A DNA stretch of 40,019 nucleotides from CAZVNZ01 sp964628515 (GTDB taxonomy: Bacteria > Bacillota > Clostridia > Christensenellales > Christensenellaceae), in NCBI GenBank assembly GCA_964628515.1, contig CAZVNZ010000027.1:1-40019 (forward strand). The letters are read 5' to 3'. The stretch's first letter is position 1. Each line of letters begins with the position of its first letter. Below, piece by piece: positions 33,375 to 40,019 of the stretch. A model generated the notes under the pieces. That model did not search any database. It was not told the origin of the DNA and worked only from the letters and a program-made list of their open reading frames with translations. The position numbers and the translations under genes are program-made.

Positions 33375-34408
33375 ACAAGTAAACTCCTAATTACGTTATC
33401 CCAGCTTATATTCTTTTTGCGTATAAGGGTGTAGGCGCTTTGCCCCATGGCTGTTGCCTTTTGCTTATCCTCAAAAAGTTTGTCCATTACCTCTGCCAAT
33501 TCCTTTGCTTTTGGTGCGCTTACATAACCGCTGTAACCGTTTTTAACAAATATGCACGCACCGCCGGAATCCTCGCAAGTTATAACGGGTTTTTTAGAAT
33601 ACAACCCCTCTAAAGTTATGTATCCGTAATCCTCGTTATATGGAATAAACAGCACTCCTAAGCAGTTTGCATAGTAATCTAACATTGCCTGCCTGGAAAT
33701 AAAGCTGTTAATATACTTAACCTTATGCCCTAAATTGTATTTTTTTATGGCACTAAAGATTTCTGCCTCGTTTTCGGGTATATCTCCCCTGCCAGTTATT
33801 ATAAGTTTAACACCGCTTTTTACATACCGCATAGCCTCCACCGCCAAACGCTGTCTTTTTATGGAGTTTACACGGCTTGGGTAGTAAAGGTAATCTCCGC
33901 AATCTCCGTTATAAAAACCGCTTTCGTCGAACAACGGTGGGTAGCATACGGTAGATTCCACATTGTTATACTTTTTAATCCGTTTTGAAACCACATCGGA
34001 AATTGTGAAAATTCTGCCCTCACATTCTTTAAAGCACTCGTTATCCCTTTTATATATTGCGTTAATTATGGTTTTGCTGTCCTCGTTATCTCCAAAACAG
34101 GTGTATTTGGTATTAAGCAAATCGTAAGCCTGCCTAAATTGATGAAGTAGCCATATAGACTTATTTTCGTGCTCCACATAATAACAAGGGTATTTAAGGG
34201 CAATAACTTTGTGGGTGCAGGGTATTTTTGTGTAGCCGTTTGCCAGCATATTTAAGCAAATTTGATTAACAGATTTTACGCTGTCGGGCAACCTTAAAAG
34301 CTGGGCATCGTGCCCGTATTCTTTTAGCTTTGCCACCAAATCGTCCGCAAGTATTTCTGCCCCCCCTCTTACAAAGGGTACTGCGCTGTTAATTACCGTA
34401 ACTTTCAT
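33371..34408 (-). CDS. GT4 glycosyltransferase, active-site complete
   Basis: A 345-residue GT-B enzyme. MKVTVINSAVPFVRGGAEILADDL opens the N-terminal domain with the RGGAE loop. LYYPSRVNSIKRQRL supplies the donor phosphate-binding Arg and Lys, and NEDYGYITLEGLYSKKPVI holds the EX7E pair. It is paralogous to the gene upstream, which has lost most of these residues. The ATG overlaps the preceding stop (ATGA). Likely adds a mannose- or rhamnose-type sugar in the ABC-exported chain; this is inferred from the locus. Confidence 0.9.
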   Translation of the reverse strand: MKVTVINSAVPFVRGGAEILADDLVAKLKEYGHDAQLLRLPDSVKSVNQICLNMLANGYTKIPCTHKVIALKYPCYYVEHENKSIWLLHQFRQAYDLLNTKYTCFGDNEDSKTIINAIYKRDNECFKECEGRIFTISDVVSKRIKKYNNVESTVCYPPLFDESGFYNGDCGDYLYYPSRVNSIKRQRLAVEAMRYVKSGVKLIITGRGDIPENEAEIFSAIKKYNLGHKVKYINSFISRQAMLDYYANCLGVLFIPYNEDYGYITLEGLYSKKPVITCEDSGGACIFVKNGYSGYVSAPKAKELAEVMDKLFEDKQKATAMGQSAYTLIRKKNISWDNVIRSLLV

Positions 34409-35418
34409 TTTGTAAACCTCCCCACCACTTTATCCCAAGTGATGTTTAGGCGGTCTAAAATTTCTCTGCCTGCCTCTCCCATTCTTATTGCTTTGTTTTT
34501 GTTTTCGTAAAGCATATCTATGCTGTCTGCCAAGTCTTCTTTATTATTTATGCAAAATGCGTTTTTTTCTGTTAGCAGCTCGGTTTCTGTGTTTGCTTGT
34601 TCCAATGTAATTATGGGCTTTGCGCAAAACGCCCCTTCTTGTGCCTGCCTTAAAAAAGCATCTGCGCCTTGTGTACGCACTATCCCCAAGCATTTTGCAA
34701 GATACTGCGCCTTTTCTTCTATGGTGATGTTTTTTGATACCACCGTAATTTTACCTGCTAAGTTGTTGTTGGTTATAAATTCTTGTAGCTTTTGTGCGTA
34801 GACCTCGCTATGTATTTTTCCTGTAAAAATAACCTTTGCATCCGTTTTGCTTATGAGCATAGCCTTTGCAATTTCTAACTGCATACCACTTATGGAAATA
34901 GGGCTGTTGTTGTATAAATAATCGCCGTAATGCTCGCAAGTGTATAAGTTTTTGTTGTCTAAGGGGGTGTACAGTACCTCCCCCTTTAAATTATGGGTAG
35001 TTTTTAAATAGTTATGTGCAGTATAACTTGTGGGGTTTAGGCTTAAACACTCCTTTAGCCCTGCGCTTTTGGCTCTAAGTATGTACTCTTTATTTACCTC
35101 TTTTTGTGCCATACTTTCATTACTTTGGGTTTCCTCGGCAATTTCCTCACTTTGCGAAAACCAAATATGCTTAACGGAGTTTTTAAGCAAATAGGCAAAA
35201 CTGCCTATGCAAATAAGCCTTTCGCAGATGTTTTCCATATCGTACAGCCTGCAAGCAAGCAGTTGTTTTGGAATATCTCCCTTGTATGCAACGTTAGGTA
35301 GCATTATTATATCCGTTTTATGCCCGTACTCTCTTAGTTTTGTGCTTAGAGTTTCCCCTATGTTTTGTATTTCCCCGTCTGCGTGAGGTGTCAGGCTTAG
35401 TGCGATTATTATATTCAA
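34405..35418 (-). CDS. Degenerate GT4 paralogue (probable pseudo-glycosyltransferase)
   Basis: A 337-residue GT-B-fold protein collinear with the downstream 345-residue enzyme. At the donor site that enzyme's SRVNSIKRQ reads SPISISGMQ here, removing the Arg and Lys that hold the nucleotide phosphates. The first Glu of EX7E is Asp (DAFLRQAQE), and the N-terminal RGGAE loop reads HADGE. The open frame is intact, so this is not a decayed gene. It may be a non-catalytic partner of the neighbouring enzyme, as known for some heteromeric glycosyltransferases. The start is TTG with GAGGTGG upstream, overlapping the previous stop by 4 nt (TTGA). Confidence 0.82.
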   Translation of the reverse strand: MNIIIALSLTPHADGEIQNIGETLSTKLREYGHKTDIIMLPNVAYKGDIPKQLLACRLYDMENICERLICIGSFAYLLKNSVKHIWFSQSEEIAEETQSNESMAQKEVNKEYILRAKSAGLKECLSLNPTSYTAHNYLKTTHNLKGEVLYTPLDNKNLYTCEHYGDYLYNNSPISISGMQLEIAKAMLISKTDAKVIFTGKIHSEVYAQKLQEFITNNNLAGKITVVSKNITIEEKAQYLAKCLGIVRTQGADAFLRQAQEGAFCAKPIITLEQANTETELLTEKNAFCINNKEDLADSIDMLYENKNKAIRMGEAGREILDRLNITWDKVVGRFTK

Positions 35419-36023
35419 ACTTCGCCACCTCGGTTATATAGCTTTTTGTAGGCAACCGCCAAATCGGAAATACCCTCGCTTTTTAATTCTACAGCGTATA
35501 GTCTTGTTTGGATTTCTTCCATTTTTTTTGGCATTTGCACAAACTCTTTTATATTTTTTAAACCGGAGCTTTTTTTATTTGCGTCAGTAAAATCAAGATA
35601 TGCCTGTTCGCACACATCTATTCCGTCTAAAGCCAGGGAGCTTTCCACCACTTTAGATGTGCAAATAAGATACGCAAGCAACTCCTTATTTATGCCAAGG
35701 GCACTGTATTCCAAATACTTTTTAAGTTCTTTTTTTGTAATATCCTTTTTAAACAGGGCAAAATGGAGCTTCTTTAAAAACTCCTCCGTGTCTGAGTTAA
35801 TATAGGACGCTAAATCTATTTGCAGTTTATCGCTTTTCGATAAATGCTCTTTTAAGCAACTTCTTAAAAAGGGGGAGTTACGCAAACTTTCGTTTATACA
35901 ACAAATACCGTAAAAGCAGTATTCCTTGCTTTTAGCTTTTCCCCTTTGGTTGGTTTTGGTTAGGGAATCTAAATCGTACAAAATTTGGTTTTTTGTAAGT
36001 CCTGCTATGTTAATCGGAGGCAT
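35415..36023 (-). CDS. DUF4214-like protein of unknown function
   Basis: A 202-residue soluble, helical, Lys/Glu-rich protein. Residues about 82-129 (FLKKLHFALFKKDITKKELKKYLEYSALG...LAYLICTSKVVES) follow the DUF4214 pattern: a 'F...LY..LLgR.pd...l.yw' helix pair, then a helix ending near 'S.E'. The Gly-Arg of the motif is replaced by KK, so it is a divergent member. DUF4214 modules occur in surface proteins and sugar-transfer enzymes and have no firm function. It lies between the GDP-rhamnose genes and the GT4 series. AAGGAA lies before the ATG. Wzt in this operon carries a second, clearer copy of the motif. Confidence 0.65.
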   Translation of the reverse strand: MPPINIAGLTKNQILYDLDSLTKTNQRGKAKSKEYCFYGICCINESLRNSPFLRSCLKEHLSKSDKLQIDLASYINSDTEEFLKKLHFALFKKDITKKELKKYLEYSALGINKELLAYLICTSKVVESSLALDGIDVCEQAYLDFTDANKKSSGLKNIKEFVQMPKKMEEIQTRLYAVELKSEGISDLAVAYKKLYNRGGEV

Positions 36024-36042
36024 TTTAGTTTCCTTCCTTGTT

Positions 36043-36948
36043 TTACAAACTGCGTCTGTAATTTAGTATATCCTCTAAAGTAGTTTTTATGGAAAAACTG
36101 CTTTTATAGCCTGTGTCTGCCTGCAACTTTGCAATATCGCAAACTATTAAGGGTGTTTCTATCGGTCTTAGTTTTGCTTTATCTACAATTACTTCCGGCT
36201 TTACCGCAGATATCTCTATAAGCATATTTAAAAGCTGTGCAATGCTGTATGCGTTTGCGCTGCCTATATTGTATATTTCTCCGCTCCTGCCCTTTTGTGC
36301 AAGGAGACGGTAGCCGTGTACAATATCTCTTACATCGGAAATATCCCGTTTTGCTTCTAAATTTCCCACAAATATTTGGGGAGTACCTCCCCTTTCTATT
36401 TCCACTATTTGGGTTGCAAAATCGGGAATTACAAAGCCTGTTGGTTGGGTAGGCCCTGTGTGGTTAAAGGAGCGGGTAAGCACAACATCTAAATTATAAG
36501 CTTTTGCATACAGCAAAGCCATTTGCTCTTGTGCGTATTTAGATACTGCATAAGGGTTTTGAGGTTTTGGGGTAAGGGTTTCTTTTATGGGGCAGTCCTC
36601 TTTAGAAACCTTGCCGTACTCCTCTGACGAGCCTATTATCAATATGCGTATTTTAGGGTTTACCTCTCTAACCGCTTCCAGTAAATTTATTGTGCCTTTT
36701 ATATTTACATCAAAAGTAAGCTGTGGTTTTTTCCAAGAAACACCCACAGAGGATTGCCCTGCCAAATGAAAAATCACACTTGGTGCGGTACTCTTAATTA
36801 AATTATATGTTTGAGTGTAATTTAGCAAATCTACATCAACATCGGCATTTTGCAAATCCGAGCCTACTGTCTCGTAATTTGCGTTTTTAAGTTCGTCCGT
36901 TAAGTATTTGCCTACAAATCCGCCTACACCCGTAACAAGTGCTTTCAA
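36043..36948 (-). CDS. rmd: GDP-4-keto-6-deoxy-D-mannose reductase (GDP-D-rhamnose synthase)
   Basis: A 301-residue extended short-chain dehydrogenase. GVGGFVGKYL is the NADPH loop, GSSEEYG carries the catalytic Ser/Glu region, and NPYAVSKYAQE the YxxxK pair. SFNHTGPTQP, FVIPDFATQI and EAKRDISDVRDIVHGY match Rmd of Pseudomonas and Aneurinibacillus rather than fucose synthase (Fcl). Together with gmd, 13 nt upstream, it yields GDP-D-rhamnose. The TTG at 36948 (LKALVTG) is preferred because AGGTG is 6 nt before it; a GTG three codons earlier lacks a ribosome site. Confidence 0.88.
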   Translation of the reverse strand: MKALVTGVGGFVGKYLTDELKNANYETVGSDLQNADVDVDLLNYTQTYNLIKSTAPSVIFHLAGQSSVGVSWKKPQLTFDVNIKGTINLLEAVREVNPKIRILIIGSSEEYGKVSKEDCPIKETLTPKPQNPYAVSKYAQEQMALLYAKAYNLDVVLTRSFNHTGPTQPTGFVIPDFATQIVEIERGGTPQIFVGNLEAKRDISDVRDIVHGYRLLAQKGRSGEIYNIGSANAYSIAQLLNMLIEISAVKPEVIVDKAKLRPIETPLIVCDIAKLQADTGYKSSFSIKTTLEDILNYRRSL

Positions 36949-36961
36949 TATACTCACCTAT

Positions 36962-37975
36962 TTATGCTTTTTTTGCAATTTGTAAATCGTTATCCACCAT
37001 GCGTTTTACCAGCATGTTAAAATCTATTTCCCTCTTCCAGCCCAGTTCCTTTTCCGCTTTTTTGGGTGTGCCTAAAAGTAGCTCCACCTCTGCCGGTCTG
37101 AAGAATTTTTTGTTTACCGTTACTACCGTTTTGCCGTTTGCTTTGTTTACCGCATATTCGTCCGCTTCCTTGCCGTGCCATTCTAAAGTTATTCCCGTTG
37201 CATTAAAGGCGCAGTCCACAAACTCTCTTACCGTGCGTGTTTCTCCCGTTGCTATAACGTAATCCTCAGGTGTGTCCTGCTGTAACATAAGCCACATTGC
37301 TTGTACGTAGTCTTTAGAGTGCCCCCAATCCCTTTTTGCGTCCATATTTCCAAGCTCTAAACACTCCTGCTTGCCTAAACTTATTTTTGCCGCCGCATTG
37401 GTTATTTTACGAGTTACAAACTCAAGCCCTCGTCTCTCGCTTTCGTGGTTAAATAAAATGCCCGAGCAGGCGTACATATTAAAACTTTCTCTGTAATTTT
37501 TGGTTATCCAATGTCCATAAAGCTTTGCCACACCATAGGGGCTACGTGGGTAAAAAGGTGTGCTTTCGCTTTGGGGGATTTCTTGCACCAACCCAAACAT
37601 TTCCGATGTTGATGCCTGATAAAATCTTGCATCCGGCTTTATTGTGCGTATGGCTTCTAACATATTTGTTACGCCCACGCCGTCAATTTCTGCTGTTGCT
37701 AAGGGTTGCTCCCAAGAGGTTGCCACAAAGGACTGCGCCGCCAAATTATATACTTCGTCGGGCATTGCTATTTTAAGTGCGTTTATTAAAGACACACAGT
37801 CTGTCATATCCGCATAAATAAACTCTATTTTATCTTTTATATGCTCTACATTGCCGTAATCCACAACGCTTTTTCTGCGCATTATTCCGTATACTTTATA
37901 ACTTTTTTTAAGTAAAAGCTCCGCTAAGTAAGATCCGTCTTGACCTGTAATTCCTGTTATTAACGCATTTTTCAT
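36962..37975 (-). CDS. gmd: GDP-mannose 4,6-dehydratase
   Basis: A 337-residue SDR enzyme converting GDP-D-mannose to GDP-4-keto-6-deoxy-D-mannose. TGITGQDGSYLAE is the NADP loop, YQASTSEMFG gives the catalytic Ser/Thr-Glu segment, YPRSPYGVAK the Tyr/Lys pair, and NHESERRGLEFVTRKIT the tetramer/cofactor loop typical of Gmd. It is the first gene of the long assembly operon, about 105 nt downstream of a strong promoter. GGAG precedes the ATG. Length and motifs are normal for the family. Confidence 0.95.
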   Translation of the reverse strand: MKNALITGITGQDGSYLAELLLKKSYKVYGIMRRKSVVDYGNVEHIKDKIEFIYADMTDCVSLINALKIAMPDEVYNLAAQSFVATSWEQPLATAEIDGVGVTNMLEAIRTIKPDARFYQASTSEMFGLVQEIPQSESTPFYPRSPYGVAKLYGHWITKNYRESFNMYACSGILFNHESERRGLEFVTRKITNAAAKISLGKQECLELGNMDAKRDWGHSKDYVQAMWLMLQQDTPEDYVIATGETRTVREFVDCAFNATGITLEWHGKEADEYAVNKANGKTVVTVNKKFFRPAEVELLLGTPKKAEKELGWKREIDFNMLVKRMVDNDLQIAKKA

Positions 37976-38087
37976 TTATATCTCCACTAACGCATATAAA
38001 CGTTTTGCCACATTTTCGGTTGGGCGCACCGTAGTTTTATTGTTTTTTGTTTTTACCTTAACTTTGTAGCAAAACTACATTCGGTAT
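37976..38087 (-). promoter_or_regulatory. gmd operon 5' leader with alternative pairings
   Basis: The predicted leader of about 105 nt has a short hairpin near its 5' end (TGTAG/CTACA, 38065-38079). Part of that hairpin can instead pair over a longer distance (GTAGTTTT at 38071-38078 with AAAACTAC at 38031-38038, minus sense), extended by a CCG/CGG pairing. The two folds exclude each other. This could be chance, or a transcription-elongation control element for a 14-kb operon. Confidence 0.35.
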
Positions 38088-38116
38088 ATTATATCATTAC
38101 AGAGGTTTTTTTTCAA
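38088..38116 (-). promoter_or_regulatory. Main promoter of the gmd-led polysaccharide operon
   Basis: The minus strand reads TTGAAA, 17 nt, TATAAT, with an A-rich stretch at the start of the spacer. It drives at least gmd, rmd, the DUF4214-like gene, six GT genes, wzm, wzt and the small coiled-coil gene, all with overlaps or short gaps. Confidence 0.82.
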
Positions 38117-38163
38117 GTATTGTTGATATTTTTTGAGGGGTGAGGCAGTTTTTTGGTACGTAA

Positions 38164-38187
38164 AAATATGCGTAAAAACGCATATTT
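38164..38187 (-). terminator. Possible terminator of rfbF
   Basis: A perfect 10-bp stem (AAATATGCGT with ACGCATATTT) and 4-nt loop, 36 nt past the rfbF stop. On the minus strand it runs into a short T stretch (ATTTTTACG). The stem is AT-rich and the T-tract short, so termination may be partial. Confidence 0.5.
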
Positions 38188-38222
38188 CGAGGAGTTTATA
38201 TTAAACTAATTTTTAAGACTTA

Positions 38223-38996
38223 TTACCAAACCCTCCACGGTGCGCTATTTGTTTTCCATAAGGACTCTAAATAGTTTTTGTCTCTTAAAGTATCCATACA
38301 TTGCCAAAAACCTTGATGTTTATAGGCGATTAACTCCCCTTCTTGAGCAAGGCTTTCTAAGGGCTCTCTTTCAAGAACGGTGGCCTCTCCGCTTATATAA
38401 CCGAAAATTTCCGGCTCAAAAACCATATAACCGCCGTTTATCCAACCGCTGTCCTTTTGTGGTTTTTCTCTAAACGAGGAAATATTACCGCCATCATCCA
38501 TATCAATAATGCCAAAACGACCTTTTAGCTGTATAGCCGTTAGGGTTGCAATTTTTTTTGTGCTTTTATGGAGTGATATGAGTGCGTTTAAATCAACATT
38601 GCAAACCCCGTCTCCATAGGTTAGCATAAAAGTCTCCCCATCTATGTAGTCTTTTACTCTAAGAAGTCTGCCACCCGTATCCGTCTCTCTGCCTGTATCT
38701 ATCAAGGTTACCTTCCAGGGCTCTGCAACGTTGTTGTGCACGGTTAGGTGATTATGGTTTGCAAAATCAAAGGTAATATCCGATGCGTGCAAATAGTAAT
38801 CTGCAAAAAATTCCTTTATAATATAGGCTTTATAACCAAGACAAATAATAAATTCGTTATAGCCAAAGTGAGAATAGTATTTCATAATATGCCATAAAAT
38901 AGGCATTTCTCCAATTTCTACCATTGGTTTTGGTTTTAAGTGAGATTCCTCGCTTATTCGTGTGCCGTAGCCTCCTGCTAAAATTACAACTTTCAT
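38223..38996 (-). CDS. rfbF: Glucose-1-phosphate cytidylyltransferase
   Basis: A 257-residue enzyme making CDP-glucose from CTP and glucose-1-phosphate. LAGGYGTRISEESHLKPKPMVEIGEMPILWHIMKYY is the family opening in order (nucleotide loop, Lys, substrate loop), given here only as landmarks; MLTYGDGVCNVD supplies the metal Asp, and FREKPQKDSGWINGGYMVFEPEI is diagnostic of RfbF/DdhA. Length is standard (257). CDP-glucose usually feeds CDP-glucose 4,6-dehydratase (ddhB) for 3,6-dideoxyhexoses; no such gene lies in this window. It has its own promoter and probable terminator and so stands apart from the gmd operon. GGAG precedes the ATG. Confidence 0.94.
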   Translation of the reverse strand: MKVVILAGGYGTRISEESHLKPKPMVEIGEMPILWHIMKYYSHFGYNEFIICLGYKAYIIKEFFADYYLHASDITFDFANHNHLTVHNNVAEPWKVTLIDTGRETDTGGRLLRVKDYIDGETFMLTYGDGVCNVDLNALISLHKSTKKIATLTAIQLKGRFGIIDMDDGGNISSFREKPQKDSGWINGGYMVFEPEIFGYISGEATVLEREPLESLAQEGELIAYKHQGFWQCMDTLRDKNYLESLWKTNSAPWRVW

Positions 38997-39045
38997 AACC
39001 CAACTCCAGTATTAAATAATTATGTATTTCTTTATCGGTATTTTA

Positions 39046-39075
39046 ATTATATCACAATGGGATATATTATAGCAA
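39046..39075 (-). promoter_or_regulatory. Probable promoter of rfbF
   Basis: TATAAT preceded at 18 nt by TTGCTA on the minus strand, with a leader of about 43 nt. The -35 box overlaps the outer end of repeat copy A, so the repeat may have brought part of the promoter. A second TATAAT-like box sits within the same end. Confidence 0.5.
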
Positions 39076-39145
39076 TTTAATTTATATTGTTGTTCACAGT
39101 ATTAATGTAGCTATATGTTCATTTTATACCAAGACAAAATGCTAT
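39069..39145. repeat. Tandem element, copy A (77 bp, hairpins reduced)
   Basis: It begins ATAGCA and ends TGCTAT, directly abutting copy B. It shares with copy B the 5' ATAGCAAnTTAATT part, TTGTTC, and a 28-base block with TTAATGTAGCTATATGTTCA followed by TTTTATACC, then ACAAAATGCTAT. It lacks both hairpins found in copy B. Confidence 0.8.
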
Positions 39146-39246
39146 ATAGCAACTTAATTCTGTTGTTCGCTTTGCGAACAGCATTAATGTAGCTATATGT
39201 TCATTTTATACCAAAAGTTACTTCATAACTTTTGACAAAATGCTAT
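39146..39246. repeat. Tandem element, copy B (101 bp, two hairpins)
   Basis: Same ends as copy A (ATAGCA...TGCTAT). It contains two perfect hairpins: GTTCGC-TTT-GCGAAC and CAAAAGTTA-CTTCA-TAACTTTTG (9-bp stem). Copy A is missing just these arms, so the length difference is mostly stem-loop gain or loss. Confidence 0.8.
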
Positions 39247-39291
39247 TTCAACCGTTTTTACTTAAAGCCTTTTTTGTTGCATACAATGTAA

Positions 39292-39317
39292 AAGAGATGG
39301 GATTTCTCCCATCTCTT
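39292..39317 (-). terminator. Terminator of the glucosaminidase-like gene
   Basis: An 11-bp stem (AGAGATGGGA with TCCCATCTCT plus one A-T pair) closes a GAAA tetraloop on the minus strand, followed by TTTTAC. It lies 22 nt after the stop at 39339. Confidence 0.75.
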
Positions 39318-39338
39318 AGTTTGTTGGCTATTTGGTTG

Positions 39339-40019
39339 TTATTTTTCTACTATTGTGTTAAGTAGTGCTACTATTGCTGTGGAATAGTCCTGCTTGTCGC
39401 TCCACACATCTTGTAGTTTTTCTACTGTGGGTGCGGTGTTTCGCAGTTCTTCAGACCATAGCTTGTCTATATTTTCTCCCACGCATTCCTCTGTGGTTGC
39501 TAAACATTTTAAATGCTGAATTTGCATTATTATACCTGTTTTAAGGTCTGCAATTTCTGCATCCTTCAAGCCACCTATATCGTAAATGTTTGCCTGTGGG
39601 TTAGTGCTAAATGTAAGGAAGTCCGTTTCTACCATTGCCTGCATAAATGCAACTTGGGGCTTTATTCCCTCTATTTGCGCCTGCTCTATGTACATATCTA
39701 CAAATTGCTCTGCCGTTATGCCATATTTATCCATTACACTAACACTTGTATCTGTGCTTGCTAAAGTAGATTCCTCTACTTTAGCAGTCAGTATATCTAA
39801 TAGTTGTTGTCTGACGGTATCTCCTGCCTGTCCGCTTATTGTATAGCCGTCAGCCGTCTCAGGTGTAATTTCGGGAGAGCTTGTGGGTGCCGTTTCCTCT
39901 GTTGGTTTTGGAGACTGCGTCGAGTCTGCCTCTTCCGTTGGCTTAGGAGACTGCATTGGGTCTACCGTTTGCGTTGGCTCGGGCGACTTTGTGGGTTCTG
40001 CCGTTTGCGTTGGCTCGGG
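39339..40019 (-). CDS. Secreted glucosaminidase-like protein, 5' end beyond the window
   Basis: At least 227 residues are encoded; the frame stays open to the window edge, so the true start and any signal peptide lie outside. The visible N-terminal part is a Pro/Thr/Glu-rich linker of four and a half 12-residue repeats (SPEPTQTAEPTK, SPEPTQTVDPMQ, SPKPTEEADSTQ, SPKPTEETAPTS). The C-terminal 150 residues resemble peptidoglycan glucosaminidase domains (PF01832 type): ITAEQFVDMYIEQAQIEGIKP, VAFMQAMVETDFL with the candidate catalytic Glu, IYDIGGLKD, then the helix TGIIMQIQHLKCLATTEE. The family cleaves N-acetylglucosaminyl bonds of cell-wall glycan. The GG loop is less conserved than usual, so activity is not certain. 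Confidence 0.75.
   Translation of the reverse strand, partial: PEPTQTAEPTKSPEPTQTVDPMQSPKPTEEADSTQSPKPTEETAPTSSPEITPETADGYTISGQAGDTVRQQLLDILTAKVEESTLASTDTSVSVMDKYGITAEQFVDMYIEQAQIEGIKPQVAFMQAMVETDFLTFSTNPQANIYDIGGLKDAEIADLKTGIIMQIQHLKCLATTEECVGENIDKLWSEELRNTAPTVEKLQDVWSDKQDYSTAIVALLNTIVEK
39888..40019 (-). repeat. 36-bp tandem repeat coding Pro/Thr-rich linker
   Basis: Imperfect 36-bp units, each coding a 12-residue SP(E/K)PT-type repeat, run to the window edge. The outermost visible units are the most alike, which suggests recent unit duplication. In surface proteins such linkers span the cell wall and vary in length between strains. Confidence 0.8.

Larger units (their letters stand above)
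38997..39338. other. Intergenic region upstream of rfbF
   Basis: This 342-base gap holds the rfbF promoter, the two tandem repeat copies (39069-39246) and the terminator of the glucosaminidase-like gene (39292-39317). No coding frame is convincing. Confidence 0.7.

Noticed and set aside
39069..39246. CRISPR array
   Set aside because: Only two abutting copies with no spacers, and they differ by hairpin loss.
1..40019. tRNA, rRNA, phage or transposase genes
   Set aside because: No cloverleaf, rRNA motif, integrase or transposase sequence was seen in any frame.

Overview
The window is AT-rich bacterial DNA, densely packed and with Shine-Dalgarno-led genes. It looks like the chromosome of an anaerobic Bacillota/Clostridia-type organism. 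The grounds are a 1,399-residue tandem 2-hydroxyacyl-CoA dehydratase activase/dehydratase-like iron-sulfur protein, a heterodimeric exporter of the TM287/288 or BmrCD type, strong GGAGG ribosome sites and TTGACA-17-TATAAT promoters. This lineage call is an inference; no rRNA or tRNA is present to anchor it.

Left part (1-11,300): a two-gene ABC exporter operon; lgt; a small DUF4190-like membrane protein; a glycerophosphodiester phosphodiesterase with a coupled 73-residue membrane protein; a divergent patatin-like lipase; and the giant activase/dehydratase-like protein. These are lipid, envelope and redox housekeeping genes.

Right part (11,600-39,000): one large surface-polysaccharide locus, almost all on the minus strand. 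From right to left in transcription order it holds rfbF (CDP-glucose) alone; then a long operon from a strong promoter at 38,088-38,116 with gmd, rmd, a 202-residue DUF4214-like protein, three GT-B glycosyltransferases, the Wzm/Wzt polysaccharide ABC exporter, a small coiled-coil protein, and three more GT4 enzymes. An internal promoter at 24,241-24,269 serves manC, manA, phosphoglucomutase/phosphomannomutase, a nucleotidyltransferase-PLP enzyme fusion and an ornithine-cyclodeaminase homologue. The set ManA, phosphomutase, ManC, Gmd, Rmd gives a full route from fructose-6-P to GDP-D-rhamnose. With an ABC-2/Wzt exporter and many GT4 enzymes, the layout resembles D-rhamnan O-antigen loci such as the Pseudomonas A-band cluster, but in an apparently Gram-positive setting. 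A short plus-strand pair (15,568-17,716) and a divergent minus operon (GT2, GT2-like coiled coil, polyphosphate:AMP phosphotransferase) complete the locus.

The main oddities are a 70-bp element present twice (87% identical) just upstream of two glycan genes; tandem hairpin-bearing repeats at 39,069-39,246; the nucleotidyltransferase-aminotransferase fusion beside an atypical ornithine-cyclodeaminase homologue, which may make an unusual activated phospho-amine or phosphonate; a glycosyltransferase paralogue that has lost donor-binding residues; and two divergent genes whose promoters predict leaderless mRNAs. The right edge cuts a secreted glucosaminidase-like protein within a Pro/Thr-rich 12-residue repeat.
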